Assembly (NCBI GenBank): GCA_003265685.1
Contig: QJOU01000029.1
Coordinates: 1 to 64,000, forward strand
Length of the DNA: 64,000 nucleotides
Direction of reading: 5' to 3'
DNA from: Piscinibacter caeni
GTDB taxonomy: Bacteria; Pseudomonadota; Gammaproteobacteria; Burkholderiales; Burkholderiaceae_C
In this document: positions 28,722-37,819 of the stretch, in pieces
Layout: every line of letters starts with the position of its first letter
Position numbering within the stretch: position 1 is the first letter of the stretch
The notes under the pieces: model-generated
The model's database searches: none
What the model was told of the DNA's origin: nothing
The model's input: only the letters and a program-made list of their open reading frames with translations
Program-made: the position numbers and the translations under genes

Positions 28722-30371
28722 CTATTCGATCGCCGAAGCGCTCTTCGCGCGCTCGCGCAGCTGGAACTTCTGGATCTTGCCGGTCGAGGTCTTCGGGATG
28801 GCCTCGAAGCGGATCTCCTTGGGCACCTTGTAGCCCGCCAGCAGGCCCTTGCAGTGCGCGATCAGTGCCTCGGCCGTGACGCTCGCGCCGGGCTTGAGCT
28901 CGACGTAGGCGAGCGGCGTCTCGCCCCATTTCTCGTGCGGTCGGGCGACCACCGCGCAGGCCATCACCGCCGGGTGGCGGTACAGCGCATCCTCGACCTC
29001 GATCGAGCTGATGTTCTCGCCGCCGGAGATGATGATGTCCTTGCTGCGGTCCTTGATCTTCACGTAGCGGTCGGGCTCCATCACGGCCAGGTCGCCGGTG
29101 TGGAACCAGCCGCCGGCGAAGGCCTTGTCGGTGGCCGACGGGTTCTTCAGGTAGCCCTTCATCACGATGTTGCCGCGGAACATGATCTCGCCCATGGTCT
29201 GGCCGTCGGCGGGTGTCTCGACCATGGTGTCCGGATCCAGCACCGTCATGCCTTCCTGCAGCGCATAGCGCACGCCCTGGCGGCCGTTCAGGCGCGTTTG
29301 CTCCGAGAGGCTCTCGGCCGCCCAGCCGTTGCGCTTGACGGCCACCGAGGCCGGCCCGTAGACCTCGGTCAAGCCGTAGACATGTGTGATGTCGAAGCCG
29401 ATCGTGGCCATGCCCTCGATCATCGCGGCCGGCGGCGCCGCACCGGCCACCATGCCGCGCACCTTCTGGCGGATGCCCTCGCGCTGCTCGGGCGGCGCGG
29501 CGATGATCAGGTTGTGCACGATGGGCGCGGCGCAGTAGTGGTCCACGCCATGCTCGCGCATCGCAGCCAGGATCGACGGCGCGTCGACACGCCGCAGGCA
29601 CACATGCGTGCCACCGAGCATCGCCACCGTCCAGGGGAAGCACCAGCCGTTGCAGTGGAACATCGGCAGCGTCCACAGGTAGGTCGGGAAATGCGGCATG
29701 GTCCAGGTGGCCGCGTTGCACACCGCGTTCAGGTACGCGCCGCGGTGGTGCGTGACCACGCCCTTCGGGTCGCCGGTGGTGCCGGAGGTGTAGCTGACCG
29801 CGATGGCGTCCCACTCGTCGGCCGGGCCCTCGAGGCGCGCCAGCGGTTCGTGCGCGGCCAGCAAGGCCTCGTACTCGTGCGTGCCGAGCCGCTCGCCGGG
29901 GCCGGTGTACTCGGCATCGCACACGTCGATGACGACCGGCGTCCGGCCATGCTCGCGCTTCAGCAGTTCGAGGGCCGGGCCCATCACCGGCGCGAACTCG
30001 CGGTCGGTGATCACCACGGCAGCCTCGCAGTGGTTCATCTGCCAGGCCAGCAGCGGCGCGTCGAGCCGCGTGTTCAGCGTGTTGATCACCGCGTTCAGCG
30101 CCGGGATCGCGTAATGCGCCTCGACCATCTCGGGCGTGTTCGGCAGCATCGTCGTCACCGTGCTGCCGCGGCCGACGCCGAGCGCGCGCAGCGCCGCGGC
30201 CAGGCGCGCCGAGCGCTCGCGCAGCGTGCGCCAGTCGTAGCGGCGCTGTCCATGGATCACCGCCGGCAGGTCGCCGAACACCTCGGCGCTGCGCTCGACG
30301 AAGCTGACCGGCGAGAGCGCCGTGAAGTTGGCGGGGTTCTTCTCGAGATGCTGGTCGTAGATGCTGCTCAC
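28722..30371 (-). CDS. Acyl-CoA synthetase (AMP-forming)
   Basis: A 549-residue ANL-family ligase that activates a carboxylic acid to its CoA ester via an acyl-AMP. Motifs are the P-loop VSYTSGTTGDPKGVVTHH, the A4/A5 regions PMFHCNGWCFPW and HVYGLTEVYGP, GWFHTGDLAVMEPDRYVKIKDRSKDIIISGGENIS, and the A10 lysine in TSTGKIQKFQLRE. The set resembles medium-chain or AlkK-like synthetases. It stands 9 bases before the ECHDC3-like gene and 1 base after metY, so all belong to one minus-strand transcript. Chain-length specificity cannot be read. Confidence 0.92.
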   Translation of the reverse strand: MSSIYDQHLEKNPANFTALSPVSFVERSAEVFGDLPAVIHGQRRYDWRTLRERSARLAAALRALGVGRGSTVTTMLPNTPEMVEAHYAIPALNAVINTLNTRLDAPLLAWQMNHCEAAVVITDREFAPVMGPALELLKREHGRTPVVIDVCDAEYTGPGERLGTHEYEALLAAHEPLARLEGPADEWDAIAVSYTSGTTGDPKGVVTHHRGAYLNAVCNAATWTMPHFPTYLWTLPMFHCNGWCFPWTVAMLGGTHVCLRRVDAPSILAAMREHGVDHYCAAPIVHNLIIAAPPEQREGIRQKVRGMVAGAAPPAAMIEGMATIGFDITHVYGLTEVYGPASVAVKRNGWAAESLSEQTRLNGRQGVRYALQEGMTVLDPDTMVETPADGQTMGEIMFRGNIVMKGYLKNPSATDKAFAGGWFHTGDLAVMEPDRYVKIKDRSKDIIISGGENISSIEVEDALYRHPAVMACAVVARPHEKWGETPLAYVELKPGASVTAEALIAHCKGLLAGYKVPKEIRFEAIPKTSTGKIQKFQLRERAKSASAIE

Positions 30372-30372
30372 G

Positions 30373-31677
30373 TCAGTCTCCGGTCCGGCTCAAGGCCTGA
30401 TCAATGTCCCACAGGATGTCGTCGATGTGCTCCAGCCCGACCGACATGCGGATCATGTCCGGCAGCACGCCGGCAGCACGCTGCTGCGCCTCGTCGAGCT
30501 GTCGGTGGGTGGTCGAGGCGGGGTGGATGATGAGAGTCCGCGTGTCGCCGATGTTGGCCAGGTGGCTCATGAACTGCGCCGACTCGATGAACTTCACGCC
30601 CGCCGCCAGGCCGCCCTCGGCGCCAGCCGATCGTGGTTTCACGCCGAACGCCAGCAGCCCCGAGGCGCCGCGCATCTGCCGCTTCACCAGCGTGTGCTGC
30701 GGATGGTCCGGCAGGCCCGGGTAGTTGACCCAGCTCACGCGCGGATGGGCGCGCAGGAACTCCGCCACCTTCAGCGCGTTCTGGCCATGCCGCTCCATGC
30801 GCAGCGGCAGCGTCTCGATGCCCTGCAGGATCTGCCAGGCGCTCATCGGCGCCAGCGCCGCGCCGTAGACGCGAAGCGTCTCCATGCGGGCGCGCATCGT
30901 GAAGCCGAAGTCGCCGAAGGTCTCGTAGAACTTGACGCCGTGGTAACCCGGCGAAGGCTCGGTCATGCCGGGAAACTTGCCGTTGTCCCACGGGAACCTT
31001 CCACTTTCGACGATCACCCCGGCCAGCGTGGTGCCGTGGCCGCCGAGGTACTTGGTGGCCGAGTGCACGACGATGTCGGCGCCGTGCGCGATCGGCTGGC
31101 ACAGGAAGGGCGACGGCACGGTGTTGTCGATCACCAGCGGCACGCCGTGCGCATGCGCCACCTCGGCCACCGCGGCGATGTCGAGCACGACCAGGCTCGG
31201 GTTGCCCAGGCTCTCGGCAAACACCGCGCGGGTGTTGGGCTTCATCGCGGCGGCGAAGGCCTCGGGCCGGGTCGCGTCGACGAAGCTGGTCTCGATGCCG
31301 AACTTGGCGAGGTTGACCGAGAGCATCGTCACCGTGCCGCCGTACAGCGCGCCGGCGGCGACGACATGGTCGCCCTGCTGCAGGATGGTCATCAGCGCCA
31401 TCGCCTCGGCCGCCATGCCGCTGGCCGAGGCGACCGCCGCGCGCCCGCCCTCGAGCGCCGCAACACGCTCCTCGAGCGCCGCCACCGTCGGGTTGGACAG
31501 GCGCGAATAGACGTTGCCGAAGGTCTGCAGGTTGAACAGCGAGGCGGCATGGTCGGCCGAGTCGAACACGAAGCTCGTGGTCTGGTAGATCGGCAGCGCC
31601 CGCGCACCGGTGGCCGCGTCGGGGATCTGGCCGGCGTGGATCGCGAGCGTTTCGGGCTGGAAGACGTGGTCGCTCAT
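30373..31677 (-). CDS. metY: O-acetylhomoserine aminocarboxypropyltransferase (O-acetylhomoserine sulfhydrylase)
   Basis: A PLP enzyme that makes homocysteine from O-acetylhomoserine and sulfide (direct sulfhydrylation) for methionine synthesis. The 434-residue product has the Cys/Met-metabolism fold: PIYQTTSFVFDSADHAA, YSRLSNPTVAALEERVAALEGG, DNTVPSPFLCQPIAHGADIVVHSATKYLGGHGT with Lys209 as the PLP lysine, and the end RMSVGLEHIDDI. The insert of about 30 residues relative to MetB/MetC types fits MetY. Four bases separate its start from the upstream CoA-binding gene. Confidence 0.93.
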   Translation of the reverse strand: MSDHVFQPETLAIHAGQIPDAATGARALPIYQTTSFVFDSADHAASLFNLQTFGNVYSRLSNPTVAALEERVAALEGGRAAVASASGMAAEAMALMTILQQGDHVVAAGALYGGTVTMLSVNLAKFGIETSFVDATRPEAFAAAMKPNTRAVFAESLGNPSLVVLDIAAVAEVAHAHGVPLVIDNTVPSPFLCQPIAHGADIVVHSATKYLGGHGTTLAGVIVESGRFPWDNGKFPGMTEPSPGYHGVKFYETFGDFGFTMRARMETLRVYGAALAPMSAWQILQGIETLPLRMERHGQNALKVAEFLRAHPRVSWVNYPGLPDHPQHTLVKRQMRGASGLLAFGVKPRSAGAEGGLAAGVKFIESAQFMSHLANIGDTRTLIIHPASTTHRQLDEAQQRAAGVLPDMIRMSVGLEHIDDILWDIDQALSRTGD

Positions 31678-31681
31678 GGCA

Positions 31682-32143
31682 TCAGACGGGCCGACGGGCC
31701 GAGATGACCTTGGTGTTCACGCCGGCCCAGTGCAGCCCGCCGAACAGGCGCGCATGTTCGATCTTCACGCAGCGGTCCATCACCGAGTCGAGCCCGGCGG
31801 CGCGCACCAGCGCGTCGGCCTCGAGGTTCTTCACGCCGATCTGCTGCCACAGGCAGCGGGCGCCGATCGCCACGGCCTGGCGCGCGATCGGCAGCACGTC
31901 CTCGGTGCGGCGGAACACGTCGACCAGGTCCACCGGGTGGGGTATGGCGTCCAGGCTCGGCCAGCAGCGCTCGCCGAGGATGGACTCGTAGCGCGGGTTC
32001 ACCGGCACGATGCGGTAGCCGTGCTCCTGCATGTACTTGGCGGCGAAGAAGCTCGGCCGGTGCCACTCGGCCGAGAGGCCGACGATGGCGAGGGTCCGGC
32101 AGGTCTTGAGGATGCGGCGCAGTTCGGAGATGTCGTCGGCCAT
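31682..32143 (-). CDS. CoA-binding domain protein (YccU type)
   Basis: A 153-residue single Rossmann CoA-binding protein. The nucleotide loop CRTLAIVGLSAEWHRPSF is at about residues 15-32, with VPVNPRYESILGERCWPSL and VDLVDVFRRTEDVLPIARQAVAIGARCLWQQIGV, typical of the YccU family. It probably binds CoA or an acyl-CoA; no enzymatic residue is apparent. It is the first gene of the group leading into metY, the acyl-CoA synthetase, the crotonase and the L,D-transpeptidase, unless the TIR gene 22 bases upstream reads through. Confidence 0.88.
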   Translation of the reverse strand: MADDISELRRILKTCRTLAIVGLSAEWHRPSFFAAKYMQEHGYRIVPVNPRYESILGERCWPSLDAIPHPVDLVDVFRRTEDVLPIARQAVAIGARCLWQQIGVKNLEADALVRAAGLDSVMDRCVKIEHARLFGGLHWAGVNTKVISARRPV

Positions 32144-32165
32144 GGCGCGACGATAGCAGGCGGGC

Positions 32166-33221
32166 CTACGGGCCCAGCCGCCTGGCGAGCTGCTCGATGC
32201 GCTCGACGTTCTCCGGCTTGAACGAGGTCTCGCCGCGGGCGATCTCCTGGCGCAGCGTCGCGATGGCACGCGTCGCCTGCGCACGCAGCTCGGGTGTCCA
32301 GGCGGCATCGTCGGTGGCGAGCAGGAAGCTCAGCAGCTGCGCGCGCGGCGCCAGCCCCGGCAGGGTGCGGAAGCGCGCCCAGGGCAGCCAGGCCAGTGAC
32401 GCCTGCACGGCCTCCGGCGAGCTCGCGTGGTCGCGGAGCAGGCGTGCGCTGGCGTTCTGCCGTGCCGCCTTGTCGGCGCCAACCAGGTCGGCGACCAGGC
32501 CGCGCACCACCTCGACATCGACGGCAGGCGCCGGCGCCGGTGCGGGGGGTGGTGTCGGCGCTGGCGGGGGCGCCGGGGCCGGGGCCGGGGCCGGGGCCGG
32601 TACAGGTGCCGGTGCGGGGGTGGGCGCGGGCGGCGGCAAGGGTTGCGGCCGCAGTGCATACCAGGCGCCGACGGCCCCGGCCAGCACGAGCGCGGCCGCG
32701 CCCAGCAGCACCGGCGTGCGCGACGGCGCCGGGGCGGTTGCCGGCGCCGGTGCCGGTGGCGGTGCCGATGGCAGGCCGAGCCGGCGCACCAGTTCGCGCA
32801 CGTTCGACTCCCAGGTCTGGTGGCCGATCTCGAAGCCGTTGCGGAAGGCCAGCGCCTTCAGGTCTTCCGGCAGCAGTTCGGCCGCGGGCATGCGCGCGTC
32901 CTGCAGCAGCACCGGCGTGACCGCCACGTTGCGCTGCAGCGCCGTGGCGATCTCCAGCCGCACGAAGTCGCCCGGCTGCTCGAGCCGGCGTCGCCCGGCG
33001 TCGTCGCGCGCGTCGGCCCAGCCGCGGCCGATCAGCGTCAGCATCACCTCGCAGTCCTGCAGGCGCTCGTGCAGCACCTCGCGGAAGTCGCGCCCGAGCG
33101 CGATGTTGTCCACGTCCATGAAGACGCGTCGCTCGCCCAGCAGCGACACCAGGTCGTTGTAGAGCGCCCGCGCCTCGCCCGCGGTCTGGTCGCGCCGGTA
33201 GTTGATGAAGACGATGCCCAT
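32166..33221 (-). CDS. TIR-domain membrane protein with proline/alanine-rich stalk
   Basis: A 351-residue protein. Residues 1-145 are a TIR_2 domain (MGIVFINYRRDQTAGEARALYNDLV, RRVFMDVDNIALGRDF). The helix GDFVRLEIATALQRNVAVTPVLL places Glu90 where SARM1-type TIR NADases have the catalytic glutamate. A Pro/Ala linker precedes one transmembrane helix (VLLGAAALVLAGAVGAWYAL, about 170-189). Then come about 40 residues of PAP repeats and a 115-residue helical C-terminal domain of no known family. The topology predicts cytoplasmic TIR and periplasmic tail. No partner (SIR2, STING, Thoeris B) adjoins it. It could be an immune effector or a protein-interaction module. Confidence 0.82.
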   Translation of the reverse strand: MGIVFINYRRDQTAGEARALYNDLVSLLGERRVFMDVDNIALGRDFREVLHERLQDCEVMLTLIGRGWADARDDAGRRRLEQPGDFVRLEIATALQRNVAVTPVLLQDARMPAAELLPEDLKALAFRNGFEIGHQTWESNVRELVRRLGLPSAPPPAPAPATAPAPSRTPVLLGAAALVLAGAVGAWYALRPQPLPPPAPTPAPAPVPAPAPAPAPAPPPAPTPPPAPAPAPAVDVEVVRGLVADLVGADKAARQNASARLLRDHASSPEAVQASLAWLPWARFRTLPGLAPRAQLLSFLLATDDAAWTPELRAQATRAIATLRQEIARGETSFKPENVERIEQLARRLGP

Positions 33222-33272
33222 CGGGCCCTCCCGGGATGCGACTGTCGCGGAGTGCCCGAGGCCATGTCAATC

Positions 33273-33308
33273 AGCAAAACAAGCGGGCCCGGCAACGCCG
33301 GGCCCGCT
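33273..33308 (-). terminator. Rho-independent terminator of aceA
   Basis: On the minus strand, a perfect 12-bp GC-rich stem (33297-33308 with 33282-33293) and a 3-base loop are followed by TTGTTTTGCT. It lies 22 bases after the aceA stop and separates aceA from the TIR gene. Confidence 0.88.
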
Positions 33309-33330
33309 CTCCTGTCGTGCGCGCAGCGCG

Positions 33331-34629
<1,299 letters not shown>

Positions 34630-34710
34630 GGGGACCTCCGGTCAGTTGAGAGAGACAAGGCATTGAGCCGAAACGATGGCTCTAGCCTAAGCCCGGAGGG
34701 GAGGCTCGCA

Positions 34711-34769
34711 AAGACTTATGTCTTATAGAAGACTAAAAAATTTCTCTTGCAAAATCATTAACTTGCGAA
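34711..34769 (-). promoter_or_regulatory. aceA promoter region with repeated TTGCAAA-like boxes
   Basis: On the minus strand a -35-like TTGCAA (34747-34752) and a -10-like CTATAA (34723-34728) are separated by 18 bases. The -35 lies inside CTTGCAAA (34746-34753, plus-strand reading). A second box CTTGCGAA (34762-34769) is spaced 8 bases away as a direct repeat. A dyad AAGAC-N4-GTCTT (34711-34724) covers the likely start site. ScfR-type regulators (RamB, PccR) bind TTTGCAAA repeats at glyoxylate and propionate genes, so such a regulator could act here. Its gene is not in this window. Confidence 0.45.
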
Positions 34770-34873
34770 CTTCATTTCAGGATGCGAACCGCCATTCTTC
34801 ACGATGAGAAAAAATGCGGCGGCGCAGCAAGCCGCCATTCCATATCCCGAAACGGCCGCCGCGGTCCGTGAAA

Positions 34874-35581
34874 TCACCGGGCTGCGCCGATCCAGCGCGA
34901 ATAGAAACGTGCCGCCAGGCGCTGCTGCGCGGCCAGGTGCCGCGCCGCTTCCGCCCGCATCGCCGCGCCGCTCTGCACGCTCGGGCAGTGCTCCTGCAGC
35001 GCGAGGTAGTGCGGGTCGTCGCAGCCCGACCAGGCGGCCAGCTTGTGTTCGTCCACCTCGACGTGGAACTGCAGCCCCAGGTGCGGACCGAGCGCGAAGG
35101 CCTGGTGCGGGCAGGCCGGGCTCGAGGCCAGCAGCGTGGCGCCCGCGGGCAGGTCGAAGGCCTCGTAGTGCCACTGGTACACCACGGCCTGCTCGCCCGG
35201 CCCGAACCAGTCGCGTGCCGCCGCATGCGGCTCGACGCGCAGGGGCTGCCAGCCGATCTCCGGCACCGGCGACGCGCCGATTCCGGCCCCGAGCGCGCGC
35301 GCCATCAGCTGGCCGCCGAGGCAATGCCCGACGACCGGCACACCGGCCTGCATCGCCGCGAGGATCAGGCCTTCGGCCTGGCGCAGCGAGGGCAGCGGGT
35401 CGTTGGCGCTCATCTCGCCGCCCAGCACCGCGAGCGCACCCCAGCCGTCGATGTGCTCGGGGTAGGCCTGCCCGGCACTGCTGTCGAACACCTGGAACGA
35501 CAGCCCCTGCTGGCGCAGCCAGGTGGCGAGATAGCCCGGGCCGTCGCTGGCCATGTGCTGCAGCACCAGCACCGGCTTCAC
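34874..35581 (-). CDS. Class I glutamine amidotransferase-like protein
   Basis: A 235-residue stand-alone GATase1 domain. The nucleophile elbow is VVGHCLGGQLMARALG with Cys87, and the catalytic histidine is in LGLQFHVEVDE. The start is GTG (Val-Lys-Pro-Val-Leu-Val-Leu-Gln-His), where related proteins begin. Such proteins are often labelled GMP synthase-like, but members next to polyamine or ureohydrolase genes may hydrolyse gamma-glutamyl compounds. It is divergent from the agmatinase gene and upstream of aceA. The physiological substrate is unknown. Confidence 0.85.
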   Translation of the reverse strand: MKPVLVLQHMASDGPGYLATWLRQQGLSFQVFDSSAGQAYPEHIDGWGALAVLGGEMSANDPLPSLRQAEGLILAAMQAGVPVVGHCLGGQLMARALGAGIGASPVPEIGWQPLRVEPHAAARDWFGPGEQAVVYQWHYEAFDLPAGATLLASSPACPHQAFALGPHLGLQFHVEVDEHKLAAWSGCDDPHYLALQEHCPSVQSGAAMRAEAARHLAAQQRLAARFYSRWIGAAR

Positions 35582-35684
35582 GCCCTCACCTCGTCGATGA
35601 AGGCCAAGTCGCCCAGTTGCGTGCGTTCGATCGGGAAGCCGGTGGTCCTTATCATCGCGGCCCGAGTGTGCATCAGCCGCCCCG

Positions 35685-36605
35685 ATGAGCGCCTTTGCCT
35701 TCCTCTCCCACCACACGTTCCTGAAGGTGCCGCCGGCCGGTGCGGACACGCCGTTTGCCGTGGCCGGCATCGCCTGGGACGGCGCGGTCACCAACCGCCC
35801 CGGGGCGCGCATGGGCCCGCGGGCCATCCGCGCGGCCAGCCACATGCTGTGCGACGCGATCCATCCGCTGTTCGACCTCACGCCCTGCGGCCGGCTCGGC
35901 GACGCTGGTGACCTCGAACTGCCCAACACCAGCCTGGCAGCCATGCGCGAGGCCATGCGCGCGCCGGTCGAGCGCCTGATCCGCGCGCACCACATGGCCT
36001 GGCTGGGCGGCGACCACTCGATCACCCTGGCACTGCTGCGCGCCTACCGCGCCTGGCTCGGCCGGCCGCTGGCGGTGATCCATTTCGACGCCCATTGCGA
36101 CACCTGGGAAGATCATTTCGGCGAGCCCAGCGGGCACGGCACCTGGGTGTACGAGGCGATCCGTGAAGGCCTGGTCGTGCCGGAATGCTTCACGCAGATC
36201 GGCATCCGCTCGGCCGGCGTGCGTGCGGCGCGCGAGTACGTGCGCGACCAGGGCGGCCGGATCTTCACCGCACGCGACCTGCGCGGGCTGGAGAGCCCGG
36301 CGCAACTCGCCCCGGTGCTCGAGTCGATCGGCGCGCGCCAGGCCACGCATGGCCACCCGCCGCTCTACCTGAGCCTGGACATCGACTGCCTCGACCCCGC
36401 CTTCGCCCCCGGTACCGGCACGCCCGAGCCGGGTGGGCTGAGCACCAACCAGGTGCTGACGCTGCTCGAGGAGACGGCCGGCCTGCCCTTCGTCGGCATG
36501 GACTGCGTCGAAGTGGCGCCGCCCTACGACCACGCCGAGCTGACCAGCCAGGCCGCCGCGCACTTCGTCTGGACCTACCTCTGCGCCCGCCTGTCCAGGG
36601 CTTGA
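35685..36605 (+). CDS. speB: Agmatinase/guanidino-acid ureohydrolase
   Basis: A 306-residue arginase-family manganese enzyme that releases urea from a guanidino compound. It has all ligand motifs: GGDHS (about 108-112), FDAHCDT (134-140) and SLDIDCLDPAFAPGTGTPEPGG. Agmatine to putrescine is the common activity and fits the downstream putrescine genes. Guanidinobutyrase (4-guanidinobutyrate to GABA) is an equally consistent alternative because gabT is also in the region. The stop lies inside an 11-bp tandem duplication. Confidence 0.85.
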   Translation: MSAFAFLSHHTFLKVPPAGADTPFAVAGIAWDGAVTNRPGARMGPRAIRAASHMLCDAIHPLFDLTPCGRLGDAGDLELPNTSLAAMREAMRAPVERLIRAHHMAWLGGDHSITLALLRAYRAWLGRPLAVIHFDAHCDTWEDHFGEPSGHGTWVYEAIREGLVVPECFTQIGIRSAGVRAAREYVRDQGGRIFTARDLRGLESPAQLAPVLESIGARQATHGHPPLYLSLDIDCLDPAFAPGTGTPEPGGLSTNQVLTLLEETAGLPFVGMDCVEVAPPYDHAELTSQAAAHFVWTYLCARLSRA

Positions 36606-36618
36606 TCAGGGCTTGATC
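36597..36618. repeat. 11-bp perfect tandem duplication over the speB stop
   Basis: AGGGCTTGATC occurs twice in direct succession (36597-36607 and 36608-36618). The first copy contains the speB stop codon TGA. It looks like a recent slippage duplication in the 3' end and spacer; no functional role is evident. Confidence 0.75.
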
Positions 36619-36678
36619 TGCCGCAGATGCTGCGTCGCAGCAGTGCGAAGAATGGGGCATCACCACGAGGAGTGACCC

Positions 36679-37212
36679 ATGGCTGCAGCAGCGAAGCACC
36701 CCCTGCCGACCGACTTCCGCGCGCTCGACGACTGCCACCAGCAGATCGGCCAGCACCTGGAGCGTCTCGGCGCGCTGATGGACCACCTGGACCGCGAGGG
36801 CGTGGACGACCACGCCCGCACCGAGGCCGACACCATCGAGCGCTTCTTCAGCACCACCTCGCAACGCCACCACCTCGACGAGGAGACCAAGGTGTTCCCG
36901 CAGCTGCTGGGCTCCACCGACGTCGACCTCGTCGCCACGGTGCGCATGCTGCAGCAGGACCACGGCTGGATCGAGGAGGACTGGCTCGCGATCGCGCCGC
37001 AGCTGCGCGCCATCGCCGCCGGCTACAACTGGTACGACCCGGCCGAGCTGCGCCACGCGCTGCAGGTGTTCCTGGAGCTGTGCCGCGAGCACATCGCGCT
37101 GGAAGAGTCGCTGATCTACCCCGAGGCCAAGGCCCAGGCCGAGAAGCTGCAGCGCCGCCGCGCCGCGCTGCCGCCGCTGGTGTTCAAAGCGGGAGCGCCG
37201 TCGTCCTCTTGA
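36679..37212 (+). CDS. Hemerythrin domain protein
   Basis: A 177-residue four-helix protein with the diiron ligand pattern of hemerythrins: DCHQQIGQHLERL, RHHLDEETKVFPQL, QQDHGWIEEDW and CREHIALEESLIYPEAK. The insertion-free C-terminal E-E-x-L-I-Y-P block is typical. It may bind oxygen, nitric oxide or iron; members of this group are often linked to oxygen or redox sensing. It is followed convergently by the Lrp gene, with 29 bases of 3' overlap. No operon partner is evident. Confidence 0.9.
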   Translation: MAAAAKHPLPTDFRALDDCHQQIGQHLERLGALMDHLDREGVDDHARTEADTIERFFSTTSQRHHLDEETKVFPQLLGSTDVDLVATVRMLQQDHGWIEEDWLAIAPQLRAIAAGYNWYDPAELRHALQVFLELCREHIALEESLIYPEAKAQAEKLQRRRAALPPLVFKAGAPSSS

Positions 37213-37663
37213 CGGTGCGCAGCACCAGCATTGAGTTCGAGCGCGCCACGCCGGGCAGGTGCATCAGCACCTGGGAGTGGAAACGCTCCAGGTCCTCGGC
37301 GTCGCGGTAGGCGAAGCGGATAAGGTAGTCGTTCTCGCCGGCCACGTAGTAGCAGTCGAGGATCTCGGGCGTCGCGCGCACCGCGTTCTCGAAGGCCTCG
37401 AGCAGCGGCGTGTTCATGCTCTCGAGGTTGATGATGGTGTAGCTGATGCCGTGCTTGCCCACGGCCTTCGGGTTGAGCAGCGCCACGTACTGCGCGATGA
37501 CGCCCGAATCCTCCAGCGCCTTGACGCGCCGCAGGCAGGCCGAGGGCGAGAGATGCACGCGCTGCGCGAGTTCCAGGTTCGAGAGCCGGCCCTCCTGCTG
37601 CAGCTCGGTCAGGATGGCCCGGTCGATCGCATCCAGTTGCACGTCGGCGGCCTTGTTTCGCAT
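37184..37663 (-). CDS. Lrp/AsnC family transcriptional regulator
   Basis: A 159-residue regulator. The N-terminal helix-turn-helix is ILTELQQEGRLSNLELAQRVHLSPSACLRRVKALEDSGVI (about residues 20-59). The C-terminal RAM ligand domain includes AVGKHGISYTIINLES and DCYYVAGENDYLIRF. The start MRNKAADVQLDAIDRAIL is chosen over an upstream ATG at 37741 because the family begins near the HTH. It is divergent from the aminotransferase that opens the polyamine cluster, so it is the probable local regulator and may respond to an amino acid or polyamine derivative. Confidence 0.92.
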   Translation of the reverse strand: MRNKAADVQLDAIDRAILTELQQEGRLSNLELAQRVHLSPSACLRRVKALEDSGVIAQYVALLNPKAVGKHGISYTIINLESMNTPLLEAFENAVRATPEILDCYYVAGENDYLIRFAYRDAEDLERFHSQVLMHLPGVARSNSMLVLRTVKRTTALPL

Positions 37664-37683
37664 CGGATTCTCTTTGTTGTTTG

Positions 37684-37746
37684 ATTCTTCGAATGATATT
37701 GCAGTAACCGGGGTGAACCCGGCGCCATTGCGCAAGCACATTGCGC
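37684..37746. promoter_or_regulatory. Operator-like repeats between lrp and the aminotransferase gene
   Basis: The divergent spacer has a dyad ATTC-TTC-GAAT (37684-37694) and CATTGCGC repeated directly at 37726-37733 and 37739-37746, 13 bases apart. The palindrome TTGCGCAA (37728-37735) overlaps the first copy. These are plausible binding sites for the adjacent Lrp-type protein, which is inferred only from position. Confidence 0.4.
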
Positions 37747-37819
37747 GTGGCTTTCTCTAGACTGAGCCTGTGGCTGATTGCACACTCGCATGCACCCAGG
37801 CCCGGCCCCGGAGAGCCCG

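Noticed and set aside
32520-32780. GC-rich microrepeats (GCCGGGGCCGGG type) as a regulatory or recombination element
   Set aside because: They are explained by the Pro/Ala (PAP) codons of the TIR protein's linker and stalk.
36265-37092. Minus-strand frame opposite the hemerythrin gene
   Set aside because: No family resemblance; the plus-strand hemerythrin has all the expected metal ligands.
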